From NCBI RefSeq assembly GCF_900103505.1, contig NZ_FNIA01000005.1, positions 124,001-188,000 of the forward strand: a stretch of DNA of 64,000 bases, given 5' to 3'. Source of the stretch: Haloarchaeobius iranensis. GTDB lineage: Archaea; Halobacteriota; Halobacteria; Halobacteriales; Natrialbaceae. The translations under genes were made by a program, and so were the position numbers. Positions 43,572-50,903 of this stretch are shown here, piece after piece. A model generated the notes under the pieces. The model ran no database searches, was not told where the DNA came from, and worked only from the letters and a program-made list of their open reading frames with translations. Each line of letters begins with the position of its first letter. Within the stretch, counting starts at the first letter, position 1.

Positions 43572-44384
43572 ATGACCGTCGTCTGCTGTGGCATCGGTGC
43601 CGACACCACCAACGTCGAGCTGCGGGACTCCCGGGTCCCGACGGTCGGGCCGGACGGCGAGTTCGAGTACCTGCCGATTCCCGAGAAGACCCGCGAGACG
43701 AGCGAGGACCGGCTGTACGGCGACCGGCCGCTGCGCTACGGCGACGGCACGATGGCCGACCTGCTCGCCAGGCTCGTCCCCGACCCCGGCGGCGACGCGG
43801 CCGAGATCACCGAACGGGACGCCATCGCCGCGTACCCGCCCCACGACGACCCGAACCTCGACGCGCTGACCTACGGCGAGCATCGCCCGGGCTACGTGAA
43901 CCGGCTGGCCGCGCTGGAGCCGGACGACGCGGTCGGGTTCTACGCCGGGCTCGAGGACGCGGACGGGCGACTGCACCGGTATCTCGTCGGCTGGTTCCGT
44001 CTCTCCCGGGTGACCGTCGTCGAGGCCGACGACGACCCCGAGACGACGGCCGAGAAGTTGGCGCGACACCCCGAGAACGCCCACACGAAGCGCGCCGTCG
44101 ACGGTCGCCCGTACCGCGACGACCGCCGGGTCGTGCTGCTGGACGGCGACGAGGGCGGGCTGTTCGAGCGCGTCGGGAGACCGATGAGCACGTTCGCGGC
44201 GTTCGACGGCGACCGACGGGGCTACTTCCTGGACGACGAGTTCGTCCGAGAGTTCGCGGTCACGAAGCCCGCGCACGACCCGGCGTCGACGGCCCGAGCG
44301 GACAAGGCCGGCGTGGTCCGGAAACCCGCCATCGTCTGTGCGCTGGATGCCGAGACGTTCCGACAGCGCGCGACGGAGTGGTGA
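43572..44384 (+). CDS. Nmad3-like protein (nucleotide modification-associated domain 3)
   Basis: A 270-residue protein, MTVVCCGIGADTTNVELRDS-RVPTVGPDGEFEYLPIPEKT. This opening (cysteine pair, then x-D-G-x-F-E-Y-x-P-I-P-E) matches my memory of the Nmad3 family, found near DNA-modification genes in bacteria and phages. The central part has VGFYAGLEDADGRLHRYLVG-WFRLSRVTVVE. No modification enzyme is nearby, and haloarchaeal copies are chromosomal. It forms an operon with DUF5797. The family assignment is moderately sure; function is not known. Confidence 0.55.
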   Translation: MTVVCCGIGADTTNVELRDSRVPTVGPDGEFEYLPIPEKTRETSEDRLYGDRPLRYGDGTMADLLARLVPDPGGDAAEITERDAIAAYPPHDDPNLDALTYGEHRPGYVNRLAALEPDDAVGFYAGLEDADGRLHRYLVGWFRLSRVTVVEADDDPETTAEKLARHPENAHTKRAVDGRPYRDDRRVVLLDGDEGGLFERVGRPMSTFAAFDGDRRGYFLDDEFVREFAVTKPAHDPASTARADKAGVVRKPAIVCALDAETFRQRATEW

Positions 44385-44705
44385 GCGGGGGCCGGCACGC
44401 CGACCGCGGTCGCGGAGAACCTGTGGGCGGTCGAGGCGGACATCGAGGGGGGTTCCTGCCGGGAAGCGACGAGGTGGCGTCGCTCTCCTTCTTCCTCGAC
44501 TGCGACGCCGACCGGTGGGACCGCGTGGTGTTCGACACGGCACCCACCGGGCACACGCTGCGGCTGCTGACGCTTCCGGACGTGCTCGGTGAGGGCCTCT
44601 CGACGGCGATGCGGATCCGTGGCGATACAGGTGCTGCCGGACCTGGGGCCGGAGGCGTACGGAGCGGACGCGCTCGACCGGCTGGCCGAGCGGTTCGAAC
44701 TCCGA
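44385..44705 (+). pseudogene. Decayed Get3/ArsA-type ATPase
   Basis: Pieces of a Get3/ArsA ATPase survive in different frames. TPTAVAENLWAVEADIEGG is read from about 44398, and FLPGSDEVASLSFFLDCDAD-RWDRVVFDTAPTGHTLRLLT-LPDVL from about 44454 in another frame. D-R-V-V-F-D-T-A-P-T-G-H-T-L-R is the switch II signature of the family. A further piece, LPDLGPEAYGADALDRLAER, follows near 44639 in the first frame. The P-loop and most of the protein (normally about 310-340 residues) are missing. At least two frameshifts and large deletions are needed, so it is not functional. The remains end where the gfcR gene ends. Confidence 0.75.
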
Positions 44706-44706
44706 G

Positions 44707-45354
44707 CTACTCGTCGCTGCCGACGGAGATGACCTGGAACAGCGAGTACACCGGGACGCCCTGGACCTCCTCGAGTCCCTGCTTGTCGACGAGGACGCAG
44801 GCGGCGACGGGGTTGCCTCCCTCGTCCTGGATGGCCTCGATGGTCTCGGTCATCGTCGTGCCCGAGGTGATGGTGTCGTCGACCACGTAGCAGTCGCGGT
44901 CCCGGATCTGGGCGAAGTTCCGGGAGAACGAGCCGCCGACGTCGGTGTCCAGCTCGCCCTCGTCCCACTGGTGCTTGCTGGGTGCGTAGCTGGAGAGGTC
45001 GGTGTCGAGGTTGCTGGCGATGTGGGTCGCGATGGGCGCGCCGGCCTTCTCGATGCCGACGGTGAGGTCCACGTCCTCGCCCTGCTTCGCGAGCAGGTCG
45101 GCCATCGCGCTGGTGACCGCCTCCAGACGGTAGCTGTCGCGGCCGACCGCGGACCAGTCGACGTGGATGTCCTGCGGACCGCCAGCGGGAGCGGTCGTGT
45201 CGGTCGTTGCCGGGGCCGCGGGCCCGCCGGCGCGCTCGACCAGCCAGGAGGCGGTCTCCCGGGAGACGTTCAGTTCGTCAGCAATCTCGCCCTTGGAGTG
45301 GCCGTGCTCGGCCAGCTCCGCCGCGCTCTCGATGAGGTCGTCGACGTTCTTCAT
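44707..45354 (-). CDS. gfcR: GfcR transcriptional regulator (PyrE-like)
   Basis: A 215-residue regulator. Residues 1-45 are a helix-turn-helix (MKNVDDLIESAAELAEHGHS, GEIADELNVSRETASWLVER), then a Pro/Ala/Thr linker, then a phosphoribosyltransferase-like domain with CYVVDDTITSGTTMTETIEA near 155, the PRPP-binding loop. In haloarchaea GfcR activates sugar-degradation genes and probably senses a phosphorylated sugar through this domain rather than acting as an enzyme. Its ATG overlaps the gdh stop (ATGA, 45351-45354), so it is made with glucose dehydrogenase. Matching operator-like sites are at 46455-46470 and 48416-48431. Confidence 0.9.
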   Translation of the reverse strand: MKNVDDLIESAAELAEHGHSKGEIADELNVSRETASWLVERAGGPAAPATTDTTAPAGGPQDIHVDWSAVGRDSYRLEAVTSAMADLLAKQGEDVDLTVGIEKAGAPIATHIASNLDTDLSSYAPSKHQWDEGELDTDVGGSFSRNFAQIRDRDCYVVDDTITSGTTMTETIEAIQDEGGNPVAACVLVDKQGLEEVQGVPVYSLFQVISVGSDE

Positions 45355-46421
45355 ATAGCGTCGAATTCGACGGCGGTTTTTATAGTGCTGTCGTCGGTCG
45401 CAAAAGCGGCGTCGAGCTCGTCGAGTCCGTAGACGCCGGTGACGAGATCGTCGAGGAACGCGTCGGGGAGGGCGTCGAGCCGGTCGACGGCCGCACCGAA
45501 GTGGCCGGTGTTGGAGTTGACGCACCCCACGAGTGCCTTGTTGTGGAGGACGAACTCGCGGTGGAGCCGCCCGCCGTCGACCTCGAACTCCCAGTCAGTC
45601 GGGACCCCGAGGAGCGCGCCGACGCCGTTGGGCGCGAGTGCGTCGATGGTGTCGAAGGCGTGCTTCGCGTAGCCGGTGGCTTCGTAGACGAAGTCGACCG
45701 GCTCGTGGACCGACGGGAACTCGGCGACGGCCGTCTCCCGCGAGTCGACGTACGTCGCGCCGAGCTGCTCGATGATGTCGATAGTGGGGTCGGGGCGGTC
45801 GCGCCGACCGAGACAGTAGCAGCGGTCGAACTGCTCGCTCCCGACGAGCATCGCGAGGGTCAAGAGGCCGAGGCTCCCGTTGCCCAGCACGAGCGCGGAG
45901 TCGGGCTCCCAGTCGAACGCGGAGCGTGAGGCGAAGGCGTGTTCGAACGCTTTCTCGGAGATGCTGATGGGTTCCGCCAGGAAGCCGAGGTCGGCCAGCT
46001 CGCGCGGGACGGGGACGAGACAGTCCGCGGGGCTGGTGAAGTACTCGCTCATGAAGCCGTGTGCGCCGACGATGCCGCGCTCGACGTACTCGCCGTCGGG
46101 AGCCATGTCGGGCTGACCGCGCTCGAAGTACTCGTTCGTCCCGCTGGCGGGCGTGCGCCGGACCGTGGGGACGACCACGTCGCCAGCCTCGAACCCGGTG
46201 CCGTTCGGGTCCTCGACGACGCCGACCGCCTCGTGGCCCAGCACGAGGTGGTCCTCGCCCGCGGGGGAGCCACCGTGGCTGCCCTCGATGACCTCGTGGT
46301 CGGTGCCGTCGATCCCGACCCGGAGCGTGCGGATCAGCGCCTCCTGCGGCCCGGGCTCGGGGCGTGGCTTCTCCACCACTTCGGGGCTGCTTCCTTTACG
46401 ACGCACTGCGACTGCGTGCAT
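45351..46421 (-). CDS. gdh: Glucose 1-dehydrogenase, zinc-dependent
   Basis: A 356-residue medium-chain dehydrogenase, MHAVAVRRKGSSPEVVEKPR. RVGIDGTDHEVIEGSHGG carries the catalytic zinc-site Asp, in place of the usual Cys, and LVLGHEAVGVVED the second zinc ligand His and Glu. LVLGNGSLGLLTLAMLV near 178 is the nucleotide-binding motif (G-x-G-x-x-G). This matches haloarchaeal glucose dehydrogenase, first step of the semi-phosphorylative Entner-Doudoroff route: glucose to gluconolactone with NAD(P). It heads an operon with gfcR, and its promoter carries a TACT-N7-GAATA site. Confidence 0.9.
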   Translation of the reverse strand: MHAVAVRRKGSSPEVVEKPRPEPGPQEALIRTLRVGIDGTDHEVIEGSHGGSPAGEDHLVLGHEAVGVVEDPNGTGFEAGDVVVPTVRRTPASGTNEYFERGQPDMAPDGEYVERGIVGAHGFMSEYFTSPADCLVPVPRELADLGFLAEPISISEKAFEHAFASRSAFDWEPDSALVLGNGSLGLLTLAMLVGSEQFDRCYCLGRRDRPDPTIDIIEQLGATYVDSRETAVAEFPSVHEPVDFVYEATGYAKHAFDTIDALAPNGVGALLGVPTDWEFEVDGGRLHREFVLHNKALVGCVNSNTGHFGAAVDRLDALPDAFLDDLVTGVYGLDELDAAFATDDSTIKTAVEFDAI

Positions 46422-46454
46422 GTCACCCCCAACGACCTACTGGGACAAAAGATT

Positions 46455-46470
46455 TATTCTATCGCGAGTA
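46455..46470 (-). promoter_or_regulatory. TrmB/GfcR-type site in the gdh promoter
   Basis: On the gdh strand this reads TACT-CGCGATA-GAATA, one mismatch from the TACT-N7-8-GAGTA motif known for the haloarchaeal sugar regulator TrmB. A TATA-like AATAAATCTTTT follows, 20-30 bases before the gdh ATG, so the site lies just upstream of the TATA box. That position would suit activation. The same intergenic region (203 bases) serves the divergent HAD gene. Confidence 0.6.
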
Positions 46471-46624
46471 AAGTATTATCTACGGTGGACGGTCACCGCC
46501 TGTGACGCGAGTTCCCCCCGGCAGCACCCACAGCCACTCCAGTCACGGTCCGTGCCATGCCGACCGGCCACCGCTTTTCACACCCTCAACCCCTTTCATA
46601 CCACTCCGACTCAATGGGAGTCAC

Positions 46625-47875
46625 ATGGAACGATACGACCTGCTGTACAGACTGTACGGCGAGTTCGACACGGAGACGCTACGGGAGTACCAGGAGTTCG
46701 TCGACCTCTTCCCGGCCGTCGACTCCCGGGTCGCCCTCGAGCACTGGCAGGACGCCAGCGAGGAGCTCGACACGCGAAAGGGCGAGATTCGCGACTCCTT
46801 CGTCCCCGGCGAGACGTTCGCGGAGGTCGCCGCCCACGCCACCCGGGACCAGGCCTTCACCGCGCTCGACCTCCTCTCGGCCTACGACCGCGCCATCAAC
46901 GTGCTCGTGCTCGACGTGGACGAGACCCTGCGCTCGGCCGGCAACACCGACAACGAGATCCCCCGGAACACGCTCCACCGGCTCACCGAGTTCTACGAGA
47001 GCGGCGTCCCCATCGTCATCTGCACCGGGCAGACCCTGGAGAACGTCAAGGGCTTCATGATCCAGGGACTGGGCAGCGAGGTCGTCCACTCCGGCGACCT
47101 GAGCATCGTCTACGAGTCCGGCAACGGCGTCTTCACGCCCGGCCACGGCGCGGAGACCAAGCGACTGCTGTACGAGGGCCTCGACGAGTTCGTCCGCGAG
47201 GTGTTCGACGACGTGCGTGCCCGCGCACTGACCGAGGCCCCCGAGGCCGTCCGCCACGGCTGTCACCTCCAGGGCAACGAGTTCAACGTCACGCTCAAGC
47301 CCAACTACGAGACCGGCAGCGAGCGCGCCCGCGAGATAATCGACACCGCGCTCGTCTACCAGCTCCAGCTCCTGGGGACCGCCGTCGCCCGTGCCGCCGC
47401 CGCGGACCTCGACGAGGACGACGCCGTGGGCTGGGCGCGGGCCTACTACGCCGACGCCGACCCCGAGATTCGCGGCGTGCTCGAACGAGAGGGTGAGTAC
47501 GAGGCACGTGACCTCGACGAGCTCCCCGACGTGCTCGCCGACGCCTACGACCGCATCGACGTCGCCTACTACGAGGCCGACGCCGCCGAGATATCGAGTC
47601 TCGAGCTCAACAAGGTCGCGGGTGTCGTGGCCGCGCTCGAGGTGCTCGGCGTCGACGACCCCTTCGCGCTCGTCATGGGCGACTCCAAGACCGACCTGCG
47701 GGTGATGCGCTGGGCCGAGGAGAACCACGCCGGCATCGCCGCGGCCCCGAACCACGCGTCCTCCGACGTGCTCGAACACGTCCTCTCGACCGACGAGCTC
47801 GTCTTCGACCGCGGGAAGTCGGCCGAACTACTGGGGACCGCGTACGCGATGAACTGTCTCGCGGGTCTCGACTGA
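46625..47875 (+). CDS. HAD-superfamily protein, haloarchaeal sugar-locus type
   Basis: A 416-residue protein, MERYDLLYRLYGEFDTETLR. VLVLDVDETLRSAGNTDNEI near 98 gives HAD motif I (D-V-D-E-T), IVICTGQTLENVKGFMIQG motif II, and VMGDSKTDLRVMRWAEENH near 357 motif IV. The first 95 residues form an extra helical domain, and a long cap lies between motifs II and III. It has no close functional label that I know. Its place between gdh and gad suggests a phosphatase or sugar-phosphate role in the same pathway, by context only. ATG 46625 follows a GACTC-AATGG-GAGTC inverted repeat at 46609-46623. Confidence 0.7.
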   Translation: MERYDLLYRLYGEFDTETLREYQEFVDLFPAVDSRVALEHWQDASEELDTRKGEIRDSFVPGETFAEVAAHATRDQAFTALDLLSAYDRAINVLVLDVDETLRSAGNTDNEIPRNTLHRLTEFYESGVPIVICTGQTLENVKGFMIQGLGSEVVHSGDLSIVYESGNGVFTPGHGAETKRLLYEGLDEFVREVFDDVRARALTEAPEAVRHGCHLQGNEFNVTLKPNYETGSERAREIIDTALVYQLQLLGTAVARAAAADLDEDDAVGWARAYYADADPEIRGVLEREGEYEARDLDELPDVLADAYDRIDVAYYEADAAEISSLELNKVAGVVAALEVLGVDDPFALVMGDSKTDLRVMRWAEENHAGIAAAPNHASSDVLEHVLSTDELVFDRGKSAELLGTAYAMNCLAGLD

Positions 47876-47993
47876 ACACGGGCCGTTCGCGGGTCCGGAA
47901 CGCCGGGCAAGCTGTCCGTCGTCGGTGGTTCCCGCCCTCGAAGTGCCGAAATTCAATCCGAACAATCAAACCCGAAGGCCCCGAATCGCCGGT

Positions 47994-48248
47994 ATGAGCG
48001 ACCTGTTCGAGTACGCGCTGGGGTTCAAACGACTGCTCGCGACCATCGCCGGGCTCGGGCTGCTCCTGCTGGTGCTCCTCGCGCTGGTCGTCGAGGGACG
48101 GACCGCGACGGTCGCCATCTACCTCGTCATCTCCGGGGTGCTGTTGCTGGCGGGCATCGCCATCGTGTACCTCCGGGTGCTCTCGAAGGAGAGTTCGGAG
48201 ATCCGCCAGCCGCCCGAGGAGTGGGAGCGTCGGGAGCCGGAGGAGTAG
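47994..48248 (+). CDS. Two-span small membrane protein
   Basis: An 84-residue protein, MSDLFEYALGFKRLLATIAG-LGLLLLVLLALVV, with a second span VAIYLVISGVLLLAGIAIVY and an acidic tail (RQPPEEWERREPEE). Function unknown. It is followed from 48249 by a partly self-complementary stretch (GGAGAGTC at 48249-48256 pairs with GACTCTCC at 48276-48283) and about 130 bases with no gene before the gad promoter. Confidence 0.55.
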   Translation: MSDLFEYALGFKRLLATIAGLGLLLLVLLALVVEGRTATVAIYLVISGVLLLAGIAIVYLRVLSKESSEIRQPPEEWERREPEE

Positions 48249-48415
48249 GGAGAGTCGAGTGAGCGCCAGCGAACGAGACTCTCCGAGACGCGAGCGGGGG
48301 AGGAACGACCGCGAGCAGAAGGGCGCTTATCGCTGTGCGCACGGGTCGCAGGCTCCCCGTTCGCAATCGCGGTTCTCGCTCGCTTTCACTCCGGACCGGC
48401 CCCGGAGCAAAGTTT

Positions 48416-48431
48416 TACTAAGGAGCGAGTA
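48416..48431 (+). promoter_or_regulatory. TrmB/GfcR-type site in the gad promoter
   Basis: TACT-AAGGAGC-GAGTA is an exact TACT-N7-GAGTA match. It lies 12 bases before the gad ATG, overlapping or just following the A/T-rich GCAAAGTTTTAC at 48407-48418 that would be the TATA region. Together with the gdh site it links both genes to one regulator. The position relative to the TATA box differs from that at gdh, so the effect could differ too. Confidence 0.65.
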
Positions 48432-48443
48432 AACACGTGTGCC

Positions 48444-49682
48444 ATGGGCATCGATTACACGGAGCTTCACGACCCGAACGCGGAGTACACGATGCGGGAC
48501 CTCTCCGCGGAGACGATGGGCGTGACACGCGAGCGCGGCGGCGGCCGGGACGTCGAGATCACCGACGTGCAGACGACGATGGTCGACGGGAACTTCCCGT
48601 GGACGCTCGTGCGGATCTACACCGACGCAGGCGTCGTCGGGACCGGCGAGGCGTACTGGGGCGCCGGCGTCCCCGAACTCATCGAGCGCATGGAGCCGTT
48701 CGTCGTCGGGGAGAACCCGCTCGACATCGACCGGCTGTACGAGCACCTCGTCCAGAAGATGTCCGGCGAGGGGAGCGTCGAGGGCATCACCGTCACCGCG
48801 ATCGCGGGTATCGAGGTCGCGCTCCACGACCTCGCCGGGAAGATACTGGAGGTGCCGGCATACCAGCTGCTCGGCGGGAAGTACCGCGACGAGATGCGCG
48901 TCTACTGCGACTGCCACACGGAGGCCGAGGCCGACCCCGAGGCCTGTGCCGACGAGGCGGAGCGCGTGGTCGAGGAGCTCGGCTACGACGCGCTGAAGTT
49001 CGACCTCGACGTGCCGTCGGGGCTGGAGAAGGACCGCGCGAACCGCCATCTCCGTCCCGGCGAGATCCGCCACAAGGCCGAGATCGTCGAGAAGGTAACC
49101 GAGCGCGTGAAGGACCGCGCGGACGTGGCGTTCGACTGCCACTGGACGTTCTCCGGCGGCTCGGCGAAGCGTCTCGCCAGCGCCATCGAGGAGTACGACG
49201 TCTGGTGGCTGGAGGACCCCGTGCCGCCGGAGAACCTCGCCGTACAGCAGGAGGTCACGCAGTCCACCATCACGCCCATCACGGTGGGCGAGAACCGCTA
49301 CCGCGTGACCGAGGAGCGCCGGCTCATCGAGGACCAGGCGGTCGACATCGTCGCGCCCGACATGCCGAAGGTCGGCGGGATGCGCGAGACGCGGAAGATC
49401 GCGGACGTGGCGAACCAGTACTACGTCCCCGTCGCGATGCACAACGTCTCCTCGCCGGTGGCGACGATGGCCAGCGCGCACGTCGGCGCGGCAATCCCGA
49501 ACGCGCTCGCCGTGGAGTACCACTCCTACGAGCTCGGCTGGTGGGCGGACCTCGTCGAGGAGGACGTCATCGAGGACGGCTACATCGAGATTCCGGAGCG
49601 GCCCGGGCTCGGCGTCACGCTCGACATGGACGCCGTCGCGGGGCACATGGTCGAGGGCGAGACGCTCTTCGACGAAGCGTAG
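48444..49682 (+). CDS. gad: Gluconate dehydratase (enolase superfamily)
   Basis: A 412-residue protein of the mandelate racemase/muconate lactonising group. An N-terminal capping domain comes first (MGIDYTELHDPNAEYTMRDL; WTLVRIYTDAGVVGTGEAYW). The TIM barrel has DALKFDLDVPSG near 178, metal ligands in VAFDCHWTFSGGSAKRLASA (Asp228 area), WWLEDPVPPEN and VGENRYRVTEERRLI. It matches haloarchaeal gluconate dehydratase, which turns gluconate into 2-keto-3-deoxygluconate, the second step after gdh. Xylonate dehydratase is a close relative and the alternative. The gdh, gfcR and HAD genes lie within 4 kb. Confidence 0.85.
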   Translation: MGIDYTELHDPNAEYTMRDLSAETMGVTRERGGGRDVEITDVQTTMVDGNFPWTLVRIYTDAGVVGTGEAYWGAGVPELIERMEPFVVGENPLDIDRLYEHLVQKMSGEGSVEGITVTAIAGIEVALHDLAGKILEVPAYQLLGGKYRDEMRVYCDCHTEAEADPEACADEAERVVEELGYDALKFDLDVPSGLEKDRANRHLRPGEIRHKAEIVEKVTERVKDRADVAFDCHWTFSGGSAKRLASAIEEYDVWWLEDPVPPENLAVQQEVTQSTITPITVGENRYRVTEERRLIEDQAVDIVAPDMPKVGGMRETRKIADVANQYYVPVAMHNVSSPVATMASAHVGAAIPNALAVEYHSYELGWWADLVEEDVIEDGYIEIPERPGLGVTLDMDAVAGHMVEGETLFDEA

Positions 49683-49722
49683 CGACACGCGGACGGGCGA
49701 TGAGCAAACTCACTTGTCCTAA

Positions 49723-49746
49723 TTCAACTTAGTTAGCGTTTTATGC
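49723..49746 (+). promoter_or_regulatory. Promoter with palindromic TTCAACTTAGTTA element
   Basis: TTCAACTTAGTTA (49723-49735, core AACTTAGTT palindromic) is followed by a TATA-like GTTTTATGC (49738-49746), 22 bases before the thioesterase ATG. The same arrangement occurs 560 bases downstream before nrdR. Confidence 0.55.
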
Positions 49747-49767
49747 CGTTCACGCGGAGTCGTCCAC

Positions 49768-50280
49768 ATGTCACAGCAGTGCGGCCGCGAGCGGACACTC
49801 CAGGAGTCGTTCACCGAGATGAGCGAGATCCTGATGCCGAACAGCACGAACAACCTCGGACGCGCGCTCGGTGGGGCCGTCCTCCACTGGATGGACATCT
49901 GCGGGGCCATCGCAGCCCGGCGGTTCTCACGGCGACAGGTCGTCACGGCGTCGATGGACCACGTCGACTTCATCGCGCCCATCGAGCTCGGGGACATCGT
50001 CACCGTCACGGCCTACGTCTTCGACACCGGGCGGACCAGCATGGACGTGAAGGTCGACGTGCTGGCCGAGCGCCCGAGCCATGGCGAGACTGCCGAGACC
50101 GCGAGCTCGTTCTTCAGCTTCGTCGCGCTCGACGCCGACGAGCAGCCGACCGAGATACCGACCCTCAGGTGCCCCACGGACGAGCAGCGCGGACTCCGGG
50201 ACGATGCCTTGGCGGCGCGCCGACAGCGACGGCGTGAGCTCGCGGTCGCGGGCACCGGAAAACAAGCTGACTTTCAGTAG
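49768..50280 (+). CDS. Acyl-CoA thioesterase, hotdog fold
   Basis: A 170-residue protein, MSQQCGRERTLQESFTEMSE. NNLGRALGGAVLHWMDICGA near 29-48 is the catalytic N-x-x-G-x-x-x-G-G-x-x-x-x-x-x-D motif of the BFIT/cytosolic acyl-CoA hydrolase group. VTASMDHVDFIAPIELGDIV near 60-80 is the typical central strand. It hydrolyses acyl-CoA to free acid and CoA; chain length is unknown. It ends just before the nrdR promoter, and both genes share a palindromic promoter element, so they may be co-regulated. Confidence 0.85.
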   Translation: MSQQCGRERTLQESFTEMSEILMPNSTNNLGRALGGAVLHWMDICGAIAARRFSRRQVVTASMDHVDFIAPIELGDIVTVTAYVFDTGRTSMDVKVDVLAERPSHGETAETASSFFSFVALDADEQPTEIPTLRCPTDEQRGLRDDALAARRQRRRELAVAGTGKQADFQ

Positions 50281-50308
50281 TTCAACTCTGTTGGGGAAAT
50301 TTTATACC
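50281..50308 (+). promoter_or_regulatory. nrd operon promoter with TTCAACTCTGTTG element
   Basis: TTCAACTCTGTTG (50281-50293, CAAC-TCT-GTTG palindromic) is followed by a clear TATA box in AAATTTTATACC (50297-50308). It starts directly after the thioesterase stop. It resembles the element at 49723-49735. An NrdR site or another regulator is possible; archaeal NrdR boxes are not well enough known to me to decide. Confidence 0.55.
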
Positions 50309-50390
50309 GACCGCCCCTGACAGCACATATTGCGACTGCCCCGCCCCGTCCCCCAGATGTGGGGGTCCGAAGCGACGCGTAGTGACGACC

Positions 50391-50903
50391 ATGGACTGCC
50401 CGAACTGCGACCACGACCCGACGCACGTCGTCGACACCGGCACGACCACCGACGGAACCGCCGTCCGGCGACGGCGCGAGTGTGGGGCCTGCTCGTTCCG
50501 GTTCACGACCTACGAGCGGACCGAGTGGGACTCGCTCCGCGTCGAGAAGCGCGACGGCAGCGTCGAGCCCTTCGACCGCGAGAAGCTCCGGACCGGTATC
50601 GAGCGCGCCGTCGAGAAGCGGCCGGTCGACGCCGGTGACGTCGCCACACTCGTCGAGGAGGTCGAGGCGGACCTGCCGGAGGGCGACGGCCGCGTCGTCA
50701 CGTCCGAGCGGGTCGGTGCGCTCGTCTCCGAGCGCCTGCGGTCGGTCGACCAGGTCGCCTACGTCCGTTTCGTCTCGGTCTACCGGGCGTTCTCGGACCC
50801 GGCGGCGTTCCGACGGGAGCTCGACGCCGTGCTGGACGACGACGCGCACGACGACCGCGACGAGGGCGGGCAGCGACGCGAACAGACCGATTCCGACACA
50901 TGA
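50391..50903 (+). CDS. nrdR: NrdR, ribonucleotide reductase repressor
   Basis: A 170-residue protein. MDCPNCDHDPTHVVDTGTTT and RRRECGACSFRFTTYERTEW form the four-Cys zinc ribbon (Cys3, Cys6, Cys32, Cys35) that binds DNA. The following ATP-cone runs from about 48 (VEKRDGSVEPFDREKLRTGI, ... VAYVRFVSVYRAFSDPAAF), which senses ATP/dATP. The protein represses RNR genes when dATP is high. ATG 50391 gives the standard M-x-C-P-x-C start; a GTG at 50382 is in frame. Its stop overlaps nrdA by ATGA, so it is the first gene of the operon it should control. Confidence 0.92.
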   Translation: MDCPNCDHDPTHVVDTGTTTDGTAVRRRRECGACSFRFTTYERTEWDSLRVEKRDGSVEPFDREKLRTGIERAVEKRPVDAGDVATLVEEVEADLPEGDGRVVTSERVGALVSERLRSVDQVAYVRFVSVYRAFSDPAAFRRELDAVLDDDAHDDRDEGGQRREQTDSDT

